From Tunicatimonas pelagia (GTDB lineage: Bacteria > Bacteroidota > Bacteroidia > Cytophagales > Cyclobacteriaceae), in the NCBI RefSeq assembly GCF_030506325.1, contig NZ_CP120683.1:5283001-5347000 (forward strand): DNA of 64,000 nucleotides, given 5' to 3'. The notes below the pieces were generated by a model that saw only the letters and a list, made by a program, of their open reading frames with translations, did not search any database and was not told the origin of the DNA. The position numbers and the translations under genes are program-made. This document shows, piece by piece, positions 1-8,689 of the stretch. Every line of letters begins with the position of its first letter. Within the stretch, counting starts at the first letter, position 1.

Positions 1-278
1 ATTTGAATACCTTCTCATTTGATATTGGGGTAATGGCAACCTACGATGATACTATGTGGGGAGGATTATCGTATCGACAGCAAGAATCAATAATAGGTAT
101 GATTGGGTACAGCTTCTTCAAAGAGAAGTCACTGAAGTTAGGATATGCATTTGATTATACTGTGGTGGCTCCGGAAGCTAAAGCTACCGCATCCCATGAG
201 ATTATGGTTAGCTACAGCCTACCGGTTTCTTCTGGTGGCGAAAAGAAAATAATAAGAACCCCACGCTTTAGACAATAA
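1..278 (+). CDS. PorP/SprF-family type IX secretion outer membrane protein, C-terminal part
   Basis: Only the C-terminal ~90 residues are present; the reading frame is open through the left edge of the window. The alternating hydrophobic/polar strands (GGLSYRQQESIIGMIGYSF, KLGYAFDYTV) and the closing IRTPRFRQ tail fit the PorP/SprF beta-barrel family, which works with the T9SS or anchors its C-terminal-domain cargo. The neighbour order porP-gldK-gldL-gldM-gldN matches the porPKLMN operon known from Porphyromonas gingivalis, which supports the call. The true start lies outside the window. The gap to gldK is 166 bp, so a separate promoter for gldK is possible. Confidence 0.82.
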   Translation, partial: LNTFSFDIGVMATYDDTMWGGLSYRQQESIIGMIGYSFFKEKSLKLGYAFDYTVVAPEAKATASHEIMVSYSLPVSSGGEKKIIRTPRFRQ

Positions 279-444
279 CTATATTATTTAAAATGTACAA
301 ATAATTATTGGTATATTTTAATTTTGTGCTAAAAACAGGAAAATATTACAGCGCAGGGATTCTTGGGTTTTTAGTTCGTTCTTATTCCAAACATTTACAA
401 TATTTGTGTTCGTGTTAACGTGTATGTTATAAACAATTTGTGTT

Positions 445-1494
445 ATGTGTAAAATTATTCGATGCAGCAGTGCTGTCTTATCCATCTGTGCGCTATTTGC
501 GTTACAGGGCTGTGGCCTCTTCGGAGGTGGAGGTGATGACTTCGGACAGCTGGTTGGCGTACAGGGCCGCGAATATGATGGCATGCCTACCCCGTACGGC
601 ATGGTGAAAATTCCGGCCGGAACGTTCCATATGGGACAAGCCGACGAAGACCCTATTGCTACGCAAGTGAGCTTTAATAAGCAAATCACTATCGGGGGCT
701 TTTTTATGGATGATACCGAAATTACTAATAATGAGTATCGTCAATTTATCCAAGAACTTCAGGAGGGCGAAGGTGAGTACGAATTCCTAGTAGGAAAAGG
801 TGCCAACTTTGTTGAAGAAGAGCTTTATCCTGATACTACAGTATGGCAGCGCAATTATACCCACCACATGGGTGATCCGCTGGTACAGTACTATTACTCT
901 CACCCTGCTTTTGACAATTACCCAGTAGTGGGAATTGATTGGGAAGCTGCTAAAGTTTTCTGCCAATGGCGAACAGCTTATCTAAATGAGTATCGGGAGA
1001 GCAATGGTATGTTCATCATGCCGAACTTCCGACTTCCTTCTGAGGCTGAGTGGGAGTACGCTGCCCGCGGTGGACGCGATATGGCGAAATACCCTTGGGG
1101 TGGACCCTATATCCGAAATTCAAAAGGTTGTATGCTGGCAAACTTTAAGCCGGGGCGAGGAAACTACTTTGATGATGGTTTTGCCTACACTGCTCCAGTA
1201 GCTGCTTACTTCGCCAACGATTTCGGCTTATACGATATATCCGGTAATGTAAGTGAATGGTGCGAAGATGCCTGGAATCCGGCTTCTACCGCTATTGTGT
1301 GGGATTTGAACCCAACCTACAACGACCCTAACGAATTCCGGAAGGTAGTCCGTGGTGGATCTTGGAAAGATGTATCGTTTTTCCTACAAACCGGAGCGCG
1401 TACTTTTGAGTACAAAGATTCTACTACCGCTTACATCGGCTTCCGTTGTGCAATGACGTACATTGGCCGTTCATCAGGTAATGAATTCAACTAA
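445..1494 (+). CDS. gldK: Gliding motility/T9SS lipoprotein GldK (PorK-type)
   Basis: 349-residue lipoprotein with a signal peptide and lipobox LQGC at residues 20-23, followed by a glycine/aspartate linker and a formylglycine-generating-enzyme-like (SUMF1) domain from about residue 50 to 340 (VKIPAGTFHMG, DDTEITNNEYRQF, RLPSEAEWEYAARGG, NVSEWCEDAW, VRGGSWKD, GFRCA). GldK/PorK with GldN/PorN forms the periplasmic ring of the type IX secretion system. It is shorter than the Flavobacterium form as I recall it. The ATG at 445 gives a complete signal peptide. It is followed at 46 bp by gldL and is probably co-transcribed with gldLMN. Confidence 0.95.
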   Translation: MCKIIRCSSAVLSICALFALQGCGLFGGGGDDFGQLVGVQGREYDGMPTPYGMVKIPAGTFHMGQADEDPIATQVSFNKQITIGGFFMDDTEITNNEYRQFIQELQEGEGEYEFLVGKGANFVEEELYPDTTVWQRNYTHHMGDPLVQYYYSHPAFDNYPVVGIDWEAAKVFCQWRTAYLNEYRESNGMFIMPNFRLPSEAEWEYAARGGRDMAKYPWGGPYIRNSKGCMLANFKPGRGNYFDDGFAYTAPVAAYFANDFGLYDISGNVSEWCEDAWNPASTAIVWDLNPTYNDPNEFRKVVRGGSWKDVSFFLQTGARTFEYKDSTTAYIGFRCAMTYIGRSSGNEFN

Positions 1495-1540
1495 TTATAT
1501 AATCAAATATTAACATTCTATTTCTAAAACTCTAAAAATC

Positions 1541-2344
1541 ATGGCAAAGAAAAAAGGTGGATTTTCAGAATTATTATACGGTAGCATCATGCCCAAAATT
1601 TACGGAATTGGAGCGGCTGTCGTAATTGTTGGGGCAATGTTTAAGATTCTACACTTGCCCGGTGCAGGAATTATGCTCGGGGTAGGTCTTACTACTGAGG
1701 CAATTATCTTCTTGTTTAGTGCATTTGAGCCTAAGCACGCTGAGTACGATTGGTCACTGGTTTACCCTGAATTAGCGGGTGATACCCAAGCGACTACCCG
1801 TAAGCAAATTTCTAACGGAAAAGGCGACTCTGTTTCTAATAAGTTAGATAACATGCTGGAGAAGTCTAAAGTTGGTGGTGAGCTAATTGACAGCTTAGGA
1901 CGAGGTATGAAAAACTTGTCTGAGTCAGTTAACAAAATCGGTACTATTACCGATGCTGCGGTAGCCACGAACGATTACGCGAAAAACGTGAAAGCTGCTT
2001 CTCAGTCACTAACAAACATGAACAAGTCGTACGAAACTACAATTACGGCTATGTCAGAAATGACTACAGCTAGCAAAGATGCTAAGGAGTATCACGCTCA
2101 GGTACAAACTGTAACGAAGAATTTAGCTTCGCTAAATGCAGTGTACGAGATGGAGCTTCAGGATGCCAATAGTCACTTAAAGTCAATGAACAAGTTCTAC
2201 GCTAACTTGAGTGGGGCTATGGAAAATGTGGCTGAAGCGAGTAAAGATGCCGAGCAGTTCCGTACTAACTTCTCATCGTTGACTGGCAACATTGCTTCCC
2301 TGAATAAGGTGTACGGCAACATGTTGAACGCAATGAAGGCGTAA
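1541..2344 (+). CDS. gldL: Gliding motility/T9SS inner-membrane motor protein GldL
   Basis: 267 residues. Two adjacent transmembrane helices lie at about residues 20-37 and 43-62, with a glutamate inside the second helix (E53, in TTEAIIFLF) where the family has its proton-path acidic residue. The rest is a long helical cytoplasmic region with repeated KSMNKFYANLSGAM / SLNKVYGNMLNAM-type segments. GldL with GldM forms the proton-motive-force-driven motor of T9SS and gliding. The segments around residues 160-265 look like three diverged copies of one helical unit (LTNMNKSYETTITAM, LASLNAVYEMELQDA, IASLNKVYGNML). The gene sits 40 bp before gldM. Confidence 0.95.
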   Translation: MAKKKGGFSELLYGSIMPKIYGIGAAVVIVGAMFKILHLPGAGIMLGVGLTTEAIIFLFSAFEPKHAEYDWSLVYPELAGDTQATTRKQISNGKGDSVSNKLDNMLEKSKVGGELIDSLGRGMKNLSESVNKIGTITDAAVATNDYAKNVKAASQSLTNMNKSYETTITAMSEMTTASKDAKEYHAQVQTVTKNLASLNAVYEMELQDANSHLKSMNKFYANLSGAMENVAEASKDAEQFRTNFSSLTGNIASLNKVYGNMLNAMKA

Positions 2345-2383
2345 TTAAAAGAAATTAATTTTTAAACGCTAAAACAGGACAAC

Positions 2384-3976
2384 ATGGCAGGAGGAAAAGA
2401 AACCCCCCGGCAGAAGATGATCGGTATGATGTACTTGGTACTAACCGCCCTTCTCGCCCTACAGGTAAGTAATACGATTCTAGATCGATTTGTATTCATT
2501 GATCAGAGTCTTGACCAGTCAGCTGAAAGCTACAAAGTGAAGAACAGCGGTACAGTAGATCGTATTCGCACGGCAGTAGAAGAAGCTGGAAATCGTGAAG
2601 AAGATGTCGTCGTACTTAAGAAAGCGCAAGAAGTTCGAGCTAAGACAAATAATGTAGTAAATAAGCTAAATGAGTATCGCGCTGCATTCATAGAAAAGAC
2701 TGGCGGTGAAGAAGAAAACGGTACGTACGCCGGTGGTAAAAACGAAGATGAAGTCGCTAATCTGATGATACGTCAGAAGAAGGGCGATGAGCTGAAGAAA
2801 ACGTTAAACGATTACGCTCAATTCGTAGCGAAAGAATCAGGTACTGAATTTGAACCATTAGCACTAGACGGACGGGAGAATCCGGTATTTAAGGATAATC
2901 CTGATCAGAATAAGAAGAGTTTTGCGGAGCTTAACTTCCAAAACACTCCAATGGTAGCCGGCCTCGCTACATTAAATGATCTGAAAACCAAGGTGTTGGC
3001 CCGAGAAACTTCGGCACTTGATGCGCTTGCGCGTCAAGTAGGAGCGGCTGACCTTAAGTTTGACGATATTAAAGTAATGGTGCGTCCTAAGTCAAACGTA
3101 GTGGCGGCTGGTACAACGTACGAAGCTGATTTATTTATTGCGGCTTCTTCTAGCGCAGTTACTCCCAAGATGCTGGTAAACGGTAAACCCGTTCCGGTAG
3201 AAGGAGGTATGGGAAAAATTAAGTTCCCGGCCAGTGCTAGCAAGTACGACAAGGACAATCGGGCAGAGCAAAAGTTTAAAGCGACTATCCAGATTGATCA
3301 GGGAGCAAACTCGGAGACGTACGAAGAAACGTTTTCCTACTTTGTAACTAAGCCTGTAATCCAGGTACAGTCGCAGGCAATGCAAGCATTGTACTTGAAC
3401 TGTGCTAATGATCTGCAAGTAAACGTACCTGCTTTAGGTTCTACCTACAAGCCGTCGTTTACGGCTAGTGGTGGAACGGCTATTGCCGGAGCTAAAACTG
3501 GCCAGGTGACAGTAATTCCCAAAGCAGCTAAGGTTAACTTATCAGTGAGCAGTAATGGGTTTAAGATTGGTACGGAATCTTTCCGAGTGAAGCCAATTCC
3601 TAAGCCAACTATTGAGGTATTAGGGCCAGGCAACAAGCCAGTGAACTTAAAGCAAGGTGAGGCTGCTAATCGGTTGCGTAGCATTACTTTAAAGGCTATG
3701 GCTGACGAAGATTTTGCCAGCGTATTACCAAAAGAAGCCCGCTACCGAGTAGTAGATGCTGAGATTTTCTTAGCGCGTGGAAGCCGGCCAATTGGTAAAG
3801 CTAAGTACAATGCTAGCAACGGAACAGCGAGTCTTAACGATATTATCGGCAAGGCGAAGGCAGGCGACCGAATTGTGGTGGATGTGAAAAAAGTACAGCG
3901 TATGAACTCTCGCAACGAACGGGAAGATGTACGACTTGGCTCATCAGCCTCAACGATTACTGTTCCTATTAAATAG
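2384..3976 (+). CDS. gldM: Gliding motility/T9SS motor-shaft protein GldM
   Basis: 530 residues. The conserved N-terminus (GGKETPRQKMIGMMYLVLTALLALQVS) includes the single inner-membrane helix at about residues 12-30. A long periplasmic region of mostly beta domains follows, as in GldM/PorM, which spans the periplasm and contacts the GldK/GldN ring. Length and N-terminal motif are typical for the family. A perfect 10-bp hairpin lies between its stop and gldN (4000-4026) and may tune expression of gldN relative to gldM. Confidence 0.96.
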   Translation: MAGGKETPRQKMIGMMYLVLTALLALQVSNTILDRFVFIDQSLDQSAESYKVKNSGTVDRIRTAVEEAGNREEDVVVLKKAQEVRAKTNNVVNKLNEYRAAFIEKTGGEEENGTYAGGKNEDEVANLMIRQKKGDELKKTLNDYAQFVAKESGTEFEPLALDGRENPVFKDNPDQNKKSFAELNFQNTPMVAGLATLNDLKTKVLARETSALDALARQVGAADLKFDDIKVMVRPKSNVVAAGTTYEADLFIAASSSAVTPKMLVNGKPVPVEGGMGKIKFPASASKYDKDNRAEQKFKATIQIDQGANSETYEETFSYFVTKPVIQVQSQAMQALYLNCANDLQVNVPALGSTYKPSFTASGGTAIAGAKTGQVTVIPKAAKVNLSVSSNGFKIGTESFRVKPIPKPTIEVLGPGNKPVNLKQGEAANRLRSITLKAMADEDFASVLPKEARYRVVDAEIFLARGSRPIGKAKYNASNGTASLNDIIGKAKAGDRIVVDVKKVQRMNSRNEREDVRLGSSASTITVPIK

Positions 3977-3999
3977 CAACAGAGGATAAATAGAAAAAT

Positions 4000-4026
4000 A
4001 GTAGACCAGGCTAAAACTGGTCTACT
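4000..4026 (+). promoter_or_regulatory. Perfect 10-bp hairpin between gldM and gldN
   Basis: AGTAGACCAG at 4000-4009 and CTGGTCTACT at 4017-4026 are exact inverse complements with a 7-nt loop. Only a short pyrimidine-rich stretch (TCATT) follows, so this is a poor intrinsic terminator. It fits better as an attenuator, a transcript-processing site or an mRNA-stabilising structure between two operon members. The role is inferred. Confidence 0.55.
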
Positions 4027-4044
4027 TCATTAAAAACAGGTGTT

Positions 4045-5016
4045 ATGAAGAGTATTAATCAAATTGTAAAACAGCTTACCGGAGCAGCCATCATTGCACT
4101 AAGTACAATGGGGGTATCGTACGGGCAAGCGAACGATGGTTACAATGAGGAAGGATACAATGATAATTCTATCCGACCTATTCACACTTCTGATCAGCTA
4201 TACCGAACTCGGGTATGGCGACGGATGGATTTGAAGGAAAAGCAAAACAAGCCATTCTTCTCGGAAAATCGCTGGATGACCCGCGTGATAGTTGAGTCGG
4301 TGATGAACGGAACGCTGTATCCTTACACGAACGATTCAGTGACTACTCGTATGTCTAAGGAGCAGTTTATTGAAAACATGACTATTCCGATGGATGGCCC
4401 CGCGCTGAGCGAAGAAGAAATTGCAATGGGTTTCGGCCAGGATAACTCGGCTGATGATGGCTGGGGAGACAGTGGTGACGATGGATGGGGTGACGATAGT
4501 AGCAACGATGATGGTTGGGGCGATAGCGCAGGGCAAGGAGCGGAAGGAACCGACATGGGCGGAGCCGAAGCTGCGGCACCTCAAGCCGAGAGCTACTTAT
4601 TCGCTCCTAAAGATGTATCGGTGGTTGAGATTGTTGAAGATGTAATCTTCGATAAAGAGCGAGGTCGACAGTACTACGATGTGCAAGCCGTTACCCTGAT
4701 TTTACCTCCCGAAAACTTCCCGAATACCGGACTATTGAAAGAAGTTGCTTCTTTCCGATACAAAGATTTGCTCCGCGTGTTTGAGGAAAATCCGGAGATT
4801 GCGGTTTGGGTAAACCCTCGTAACAGTGCCAAAAATCTTAACTTACAGTATGCGTTTGATCTGCGTCTATTCAACGCTCATATTGTAAAGTATTCTAACC
4901 CGGATGATGAGCGAATTGTGGATATGACTGAGGGGAATAAGCGACAAGCTTTGTTGAAATCGTTAGAGTACGAATACGATATGCTAGAGCGCGAACACGA
5001 ACTTTGGGAATATTAA
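4045..5016 (+). CDS. gldN: Gliding motility/T9SS protein GldN (PorN-type) with a DDGWGD repeat insert
   Basis: 323 residues. A signal peptide ends around residue 28 (SYGQA). An N-terminal GldN region (RPIHTSDQLYRTRVWRRMDLKEKQNKPF is split here by description only: RPIHTSDQLYRTRVW, then MDLKEKQNKPF) and a C-terminal GldN region (DVSVVEIVEDVIFDKERGR, FRYKDLLRVFEENPEIAVW) are both conserved. Between them, residues 137-160 carry three copies of DDGWGD in an acidic, glycine-rich, alanine-flanked segment. GldN/PorN binds GldK in the periplasmic ring and contacts GldM. The gene is last in the gld operon and is followed by a strong intrinsic terminator. Confidence 0.93.
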   Translation: MKSINQIVKQLTGAAIIALSTMGVSYGQANDGYNEEGYNDNSIRPIHTSDQLYRTRVWRRMDLKEKQNKPFFSENRWMTRVIVESVMNGTLYPYTNDSVTTRMSKEQFIENMTIPMDGPALSEEEIAMGFGQDNSADDGWGDSGDDGWGDDSSNDDGWGDSAGQGAEGTDMGGAEAAAPQAESYLFAPKDVSVVEIVEDVIFDKERGRQYYDVQAVTLILPPENFPNTGLLKEVASFRYKDLLRVFEENPEIAVWVNPRNSAKNLNLQYAFDLRLFNAHIVKYSNPDDERIVDMTEGNKRQALLKSLEYEYDMLEREHELWEY

Positions 5017-5046
5017 TAGCTTTCCATAACACAAATGTTTTTAAAG

Positions 5047-5070
5047 AAGGAGCCCTCGGGTTCCTTTTTT
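5047..5070 (+). terminator. Intrinsic terminator after gldN
   Basis: The stem AAGGAGCCC (5047-5055) pairs with GGGTTCCTT (5058-5066, one G-T pair) and runs into a T tract to 5070. It closes the gld operon and lies between two convergent genes, gldN and uvrC. Confidence 0.85.
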
Positions 5071-5082
5071 GTTTGCCCTCAA

Positions 5083-6876
5083 CTATTTGCTCAAAGCTTC
5101 CTTAAGTGTTTTCGCTTTAGAAGAACCCACCAGTTGAGCTAAGTCCTCTTCTGGGGCCTCTCGGATATTTTTCACTGATTTGAAGTTTTTTAGCAGCGAA
5201 AGAGCCGTCTTTCGGCCAATCCCCTTAATGTCTTCCAGTTCGCTACGTAGGGCAGCGTTGGATCGCTTTTTACGGTGAAAGGTAATGGCAAAGCGGTGGG
5301 CCTCGTCGCGCACCCGCTGAATTAGCTTGAGTGATTCTGATTTTTTATCGATATGTAGCGGATACGGATCACCGGGAGTGTAAATCTCTTCCAGTCGTTT
5401 AGCAATACCGATAATGGGAATATCGCCGTAAACGCCTACGTCTTTCAGTGCTTGGCAGGCGGCTTTCAGTTGGCCTTTCCCTCCGTCAATAACAATCAGA
5501 TTAGGAAACTCCAGGTCTTCTTCCAGCAAGCGTTTGTACCGGCGAAACACAATCTCGTACATAGAAGCAAAATCATCTGACCCAACCACCGTTTTGATAT
5601 TGAACTTACGATAATCTTTTTTGGAAGGCTTCCCGTTTTTAAAGCACACCATAGAAGCTACCGGATTAGAGCCTTGCAAATTGGAGTTATCAAAACACTC
5701 AATATGCATAGGGGGCTGCTTTAGGTGCAAATCTTCCTGTAATTTAAGCACTACCCGACTAACCCGCTGCTGATATTCCTGCACCCGATTAACTCGTTCT
5801 CGTTTGTAGTACAGCGCATTTTTAATGGATAAATCAACCAGCTTACGCTTGTCACCGATTTTGGGTACAGTTATCGTAACACCTGCTAGCTCAATAGGAA
5901 CCTCAATATTCGCTAAAATCTCCTTGGTTGCACTCAGGTAGCGTTCCCGAAGTTCTACGATCATCAGGGCTAAAATATCTTCGTTGCTTTCGTCCAGTTT
6001 TTTCTTTACCTCAATGGTTTTAGTCAGAATGATACTGCCTTTGTTAGCCTTGAGGTAGTTGATGTACGCAATCTGATCATCCGAAACAATAGTGAATACA
6101 TCGGTATCGCCCAAGTGGGTATTGACGACAATGGATTTGGCTTGGTATTTTGTCAGTAAAGAAAGTTTGTCTTTAAACCGTTGCGCTTCTTCGAACTCCA
6201 GATTTTCCGCCGTCTGCTGCATTTTATCCTTAAAGTAGGTACGGGCTATGCTCATATTCCCCTTCAGAATATTGGTAGCCTGCTGAATGTCTTGGTTGTA
6301 GCTTTCCTCAGTCTGCAGACCTTCACAGGGGCCGAGGCAATTACCAATGTGGTATTCCAGACACACTTTATACTTTTTGGATTTGACATTTTCTTCGGAC
6401 AAATCGTAACGGCAGGTGCGGAGTGTATACAGATTACGAAGCAAATCTAGTATATTGTTCATGGCCTTCACACTGGCAAAGGGGCCAAAGTAAGTACCCG
6501 CATCGGGAATACGCTGGCGGGTTGGGATCACCCGGGGAAACCGTTCGTTGGTTAGTAAAATAAAGGGATAACTTTTATCGTCTTTTAGCAGAATGTTGTA
6601 CTTCGGCTGATTCTTTTTTATCAGACTATTTTCCAGTAGCAGCGCATCAAATTCCGAATTCACAATGGTAAACTCAATGGTCCGAATCTCCCTTACCATT
6701 TTTACCGTTTTACGGTTGGTATTTTTGGATTTGGTAAAGTAGCTACTAACGCGCTTTTTCAGGCTTTTGGCTTTACCTACGTAAATGAGGGTGCGGTCAG
6801 CGTTATAGTATTTGTAAACTCCCGGTTGGTCGGGGAGTAAATTCACTTGATCGGGCGTGTAAACCGGTATTTCCAT
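5083..6876 (-). CDS. uvrC: Excinuclease ABC subunit C
   Basis: 597 residues, normal length. Domains in order: GIY-YIG nuclease at the N-terminus (PGVYKYYNADRTLIYVGKAK, about residues 19-38), a cysteine-containing stretch (YHIGNCLGPC), UVR motif (ENLEFEEAQRFKDKL), UvrC RNase-H-like endonuclease domain (HIECFDNSNLQGSNPVASMV, VIDGGKGQL) and C-terminal helix-hairpin-helix (IKGIGRKTALSLLKNFKSV). It makes the dual incisions in nucleotide excision repair with UvrA and UvrB. It converges on gldN across the terminator at 5047-5070. Confidence 0.97.
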   Translation of the reverse strand: MEIPVYTPDQVNLLPDQPGVYKYYNADRTLIYVGKAKSLKKRVSSYFTKSKNTNRKTVKMVREIRTIEFTIVNSEFDALLLENSLIKKNQPKYNILLKDDKSYPFILLTNERFPRVIPTRQRIPDAGTYFGPFASVKAMNNILDLLRNLYTLRTCRYDLSEENVKSKKYKVCLEYHIGNCLGPCEGLQTEESYNQDIQQATNILKGNMSIARTYFKDKMQQTAENLEFEEAQRFKDKLSLLTKYQAKSIVVNTHLGDTDVFTIVSDDQIAYINYLKANKGSIILTKTIEVKKKLDESNEDILALMIVELRERYLSATKEILANIEVPIELAGVTITVPKIGDKRKLVDLSIKNALYYKRERVNRVQEYQQRVSRVVLKLQEDLHLKQPPMHIECFDNSNLQGSNPVASMVCFKNGKPSKKDYRKFNIKTVVGSDDFASMYEIVFRRYKRLLEEDLEFPNLIVIDGGKGQLKAACQALKDVGVYGDIPIIGIAKRLEEIYTPGDPYPLHIDKKSESLKLIQRVRDEAHRFAITFHRKKRSNAALRSELEDIKGIGRKTALSLLKNFKSVKNIREAPEEDLAQLVGSSKAKTLKEALSK

Positions 6877-6953
6877 AATCAGTCTGAAAAGATAAGGAAG
6901 CTATGGTTGTCTTGCAACGCTAGAAATGTAAAACAAAACCATGCTTTTTCCTT

Positions 6954-7544
6954 CTAAAAACGATAAACGAAGCCTATCCCACCCGGGGTAATTTGCACCG
7001 AAGACAGCAGCGTAAATAGTTCGCTGCTAGGCTGCTGTACAATGGCGTATAACACCGCGTCGAAAAGCAGCAGGAAGCCACCTTGCAGCAGCAACGATTG
7101 TCCGTAGCCTTTCCAGCGTTCTGCCTGGTCTGATTCCCGACGGCTACGCTCCAGCAAGTAAAATCCTCCCGCTAAGTAAGCTACATCCAATCCGGCGTTG
7201 AATAACAAGAGCTTTTCTATGCTGTGCTGTTCTTGAATAGTTTCGGCTAAGGTAAAAGCCGAAGGGTCAGCCGTGGCTGCATTGTAGTATCCAAATCCGG
7301 CTAATCCAATATTAATAACATTCCAGAATACGTTCATCTGATGAAAGTAGTAGCGACTACCGGACGTATTGCTCATCAGTGCCCCACTTACCCCCATGTT
7401 GCCGATTGCCCATCCGCCCAGCGTGAGCATACCAATTCGAGTGATTTGCAGTCGTTGTTCATTATAATTTGCTAGCGCATCTGATTGAGCCTGCACTTGG
7501 TCAAAAAGTAAGAACAGCAGTAGTAGTAAGAAGCATTTTTTCAT
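6954..7544 (-). CDS. DUF6992-type small membrane protein
   Basis: About 196 residues from the ATG at 7544, which gives a clean signal peptide (KKCFLLLLLFLLFDQVQAQ). A longer reading frame to 7589 only adds a charged leader before the signal and was not chosen. It contains several hydrophobic segments and glycine-rich turns (LTLGGWAIGNMGVSGALMS). It resembles the DUF6992 family common in Bacteroidota; function unknown. It is divergent from the YggS-type gene, with 87 bp between the starts. Confidence 0.75.
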   Translation of the reverse strand: MKKCFLLLLLFLLFDQVQAQSDALANYNEQRLQITRIGMLTLGGWAIGNMGVSGALMSNTSGSRYYFHQMNVFWNVINIGLAGFGYYNAATADPSAFTLAETIQEQHSIEKLLLFNAGLDVAYLAGGFYLLERSRRESDQAERWKGYGQSLLLQGGFLLLFDAVLYAIVQQPSSELFTLLSSVQITPGGIGFVYRF

Positions 7545-7600
7545 GAAAATAGAGCAAAACGGTACGAAAACTGCCCAGATAGAACTCATTCCAGTTCTAA

Positions 7601-7628
7601 TTGTTACTTAAAAAATTTGATAGCTTTG
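7601..7628 (+). promoter_or_regulatory. Bacteroidota-type promoter of the YggS gene
   Basis: TTG at 7601-7603 and TAGCTTTG at 7621-7628, spaced 17 bp, match the Flavobacterium/Bacteroides consensus TTG ... TAnnTTTG. If the -7 element is placed as usual, transcription starts at or next to the A of the ATG at 7632, which predicts a leaderless message. Confidence 0.6.
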
Positions 7629-7631
7629 TGT

Positions 7632-8312
7632 ATGAATATTGCAGAAAATGTGCAGCAGTTGCAGCAAGAGCTAGCTCCTAGCGAGTGCAAACTGATTGCT
7701 GTGAGTAAAACCAAACCGGTAAGTACACTGATGGATGCTTACGAAGCTGGAGTGCGAGATTTTGGGGAAAACAAGGTGCAGGAGATGGTGGAAAAATACG
7801 AGCAAATGCCGAAAGACATTCGGTGGCATATGATTGGGCATTTGCAACGGAATAAGGTAAAGAACATCGCTCCGTTTGTTCACTTGATTCACTCAGTTGA
7901 TAGTATACGGCTAATGGAAGAAATTAATAAGCAAGGAGCGAAGCACCACCGGGTGATTTCGTGCCTGCTACAGGCGCATATTTCGGAAGAAGAAAGTAAA
8001 TTTGGCTTTACCGACGAAGAAATCTTTCGCCTTATTCGGGATGAGACTATTCAGCATTTGAAGTACGTGCAAGTAGTGGGACTAATGGGCATGGCTAGTT
8101 TTACTTCCGATGAAGCTAAAGTACACAAAGAGTTCGAGCACCTAAAACTGCTGTTTGACGCACTAAAGTACAATGATGATTTACCCGACCAAATCCGGAT
8201 GGAAGAAGTTTCGATGGGCATGAGTGGTGATTACCGTATTGCCATTGAAGAAGGCAGTACGATGGTGCGAATTGGTACGTCTATTTTCGGTGAGCGTAAT
8301 TATCAAAAGTAA
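7632..8312 (+). CDS. YggS/PROSC-family pyridoxal-5'-phosphate homeostasis protein
   Basis: About 226 residues of alanine-racemase-like fold. The PLP lysine lies in LIAVSKTKP (K26 from this start), followed by the family blocks FGENKVQE, WHMIGHLQRNK, HSVDS, SMGMSGDYRIAIEEGSTMVR and IGTSIFG. The family binds PLP without a known catalytic turnover and keeps B6 vitamers balanced. The ATG at 7632 was chosen over an upstream TTG because it matches the family N-terminus (NIAENVQQLQ). Its stop overlaps the start of the next gene by one base (TAATG). Confidence 0.95.
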   Translation: MNIAENVQQLQQELAPSECKLIAVSKTKPVSTLMDAYEAGVRDFGENKVQEMVEKYEQMPKDIRWHMIGHLQRNKVKNIAPFVHLIHSVDSIRLMEEINKQGAKHHRVISCLLQAHISEEESKFGFTDEEIFRLIRDETIQHLKYVQVVGLMGMASFTSDEAKVHKEFEHLKLLFDALKYNDDLPDQIRMEEVSMGMSGDYRIAIEEGSTMVRIGTSIFGERNYQK

Positions 8313-8689
8313 TGCAGAAATTTATTTTAATTACTGCGGCCAGTTTGGGCGCATTATCGGTGATGATTGGAGCTTTTGGCGCGCACGCCCTGCAAGCAAC
8401 ACTAGAAGCGGGAGGCCGAACGGCTACGTTTGAAACCGCGGTGAAGTACCAATTTTATCACACGTTGGCGCTGTTGCTCATTGGTTTACTGATGTTTCGG
8501 GTACAGGATAAACTGTTAGATTACGCGGCTCTGTCTATGATGGGTGGTATTCTGATCTTCTCCGGTTCGCTGTATATTCTGTGCCTAAGTGGGGTGCGCT
8601 GGCTGGGGGCGGTAACTCCCATCGGTGGACTGCTCTTTATTGTAGGCTGGGTACTGTTGCTAGTGGCTGTGGCCAAGAGTAATTTGTAA
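8312..8689 (+). CDS. DUF423-family small membrane protein
   Basis: 125 residues with four predicted transmembrane helices. The family signature is near the N-terminus (GAFGAHALQATLE) and around residues 45-50 (QFYHTLALLLIG). It is translationally coupled to the YggS-type gene through the TAATG overlap. Function of the family is unknown. Confidence 0.92.
   Translation: MQKFILITAASLGALSVMIGAFGAHALQATLEAGGRTATFETAVKYQFYHTLALLLIGLLMFRVQDKLLDYAALSMMGGILIFSGSLYILCLSGVRWLGAVTPIGGLLFIVGWVLLLVAVAKSNL

Noticed and set aside
319-326. TAATTTTG as a gldK promoter -7 element
   Set aside because: The only nearby TTG (308-310) is 8 bp away, too close for the consensus.
318-689. Minus-strand frame over the gldK start
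   Set aside because: Lies opposite a well-supported gene and has no family-like content.
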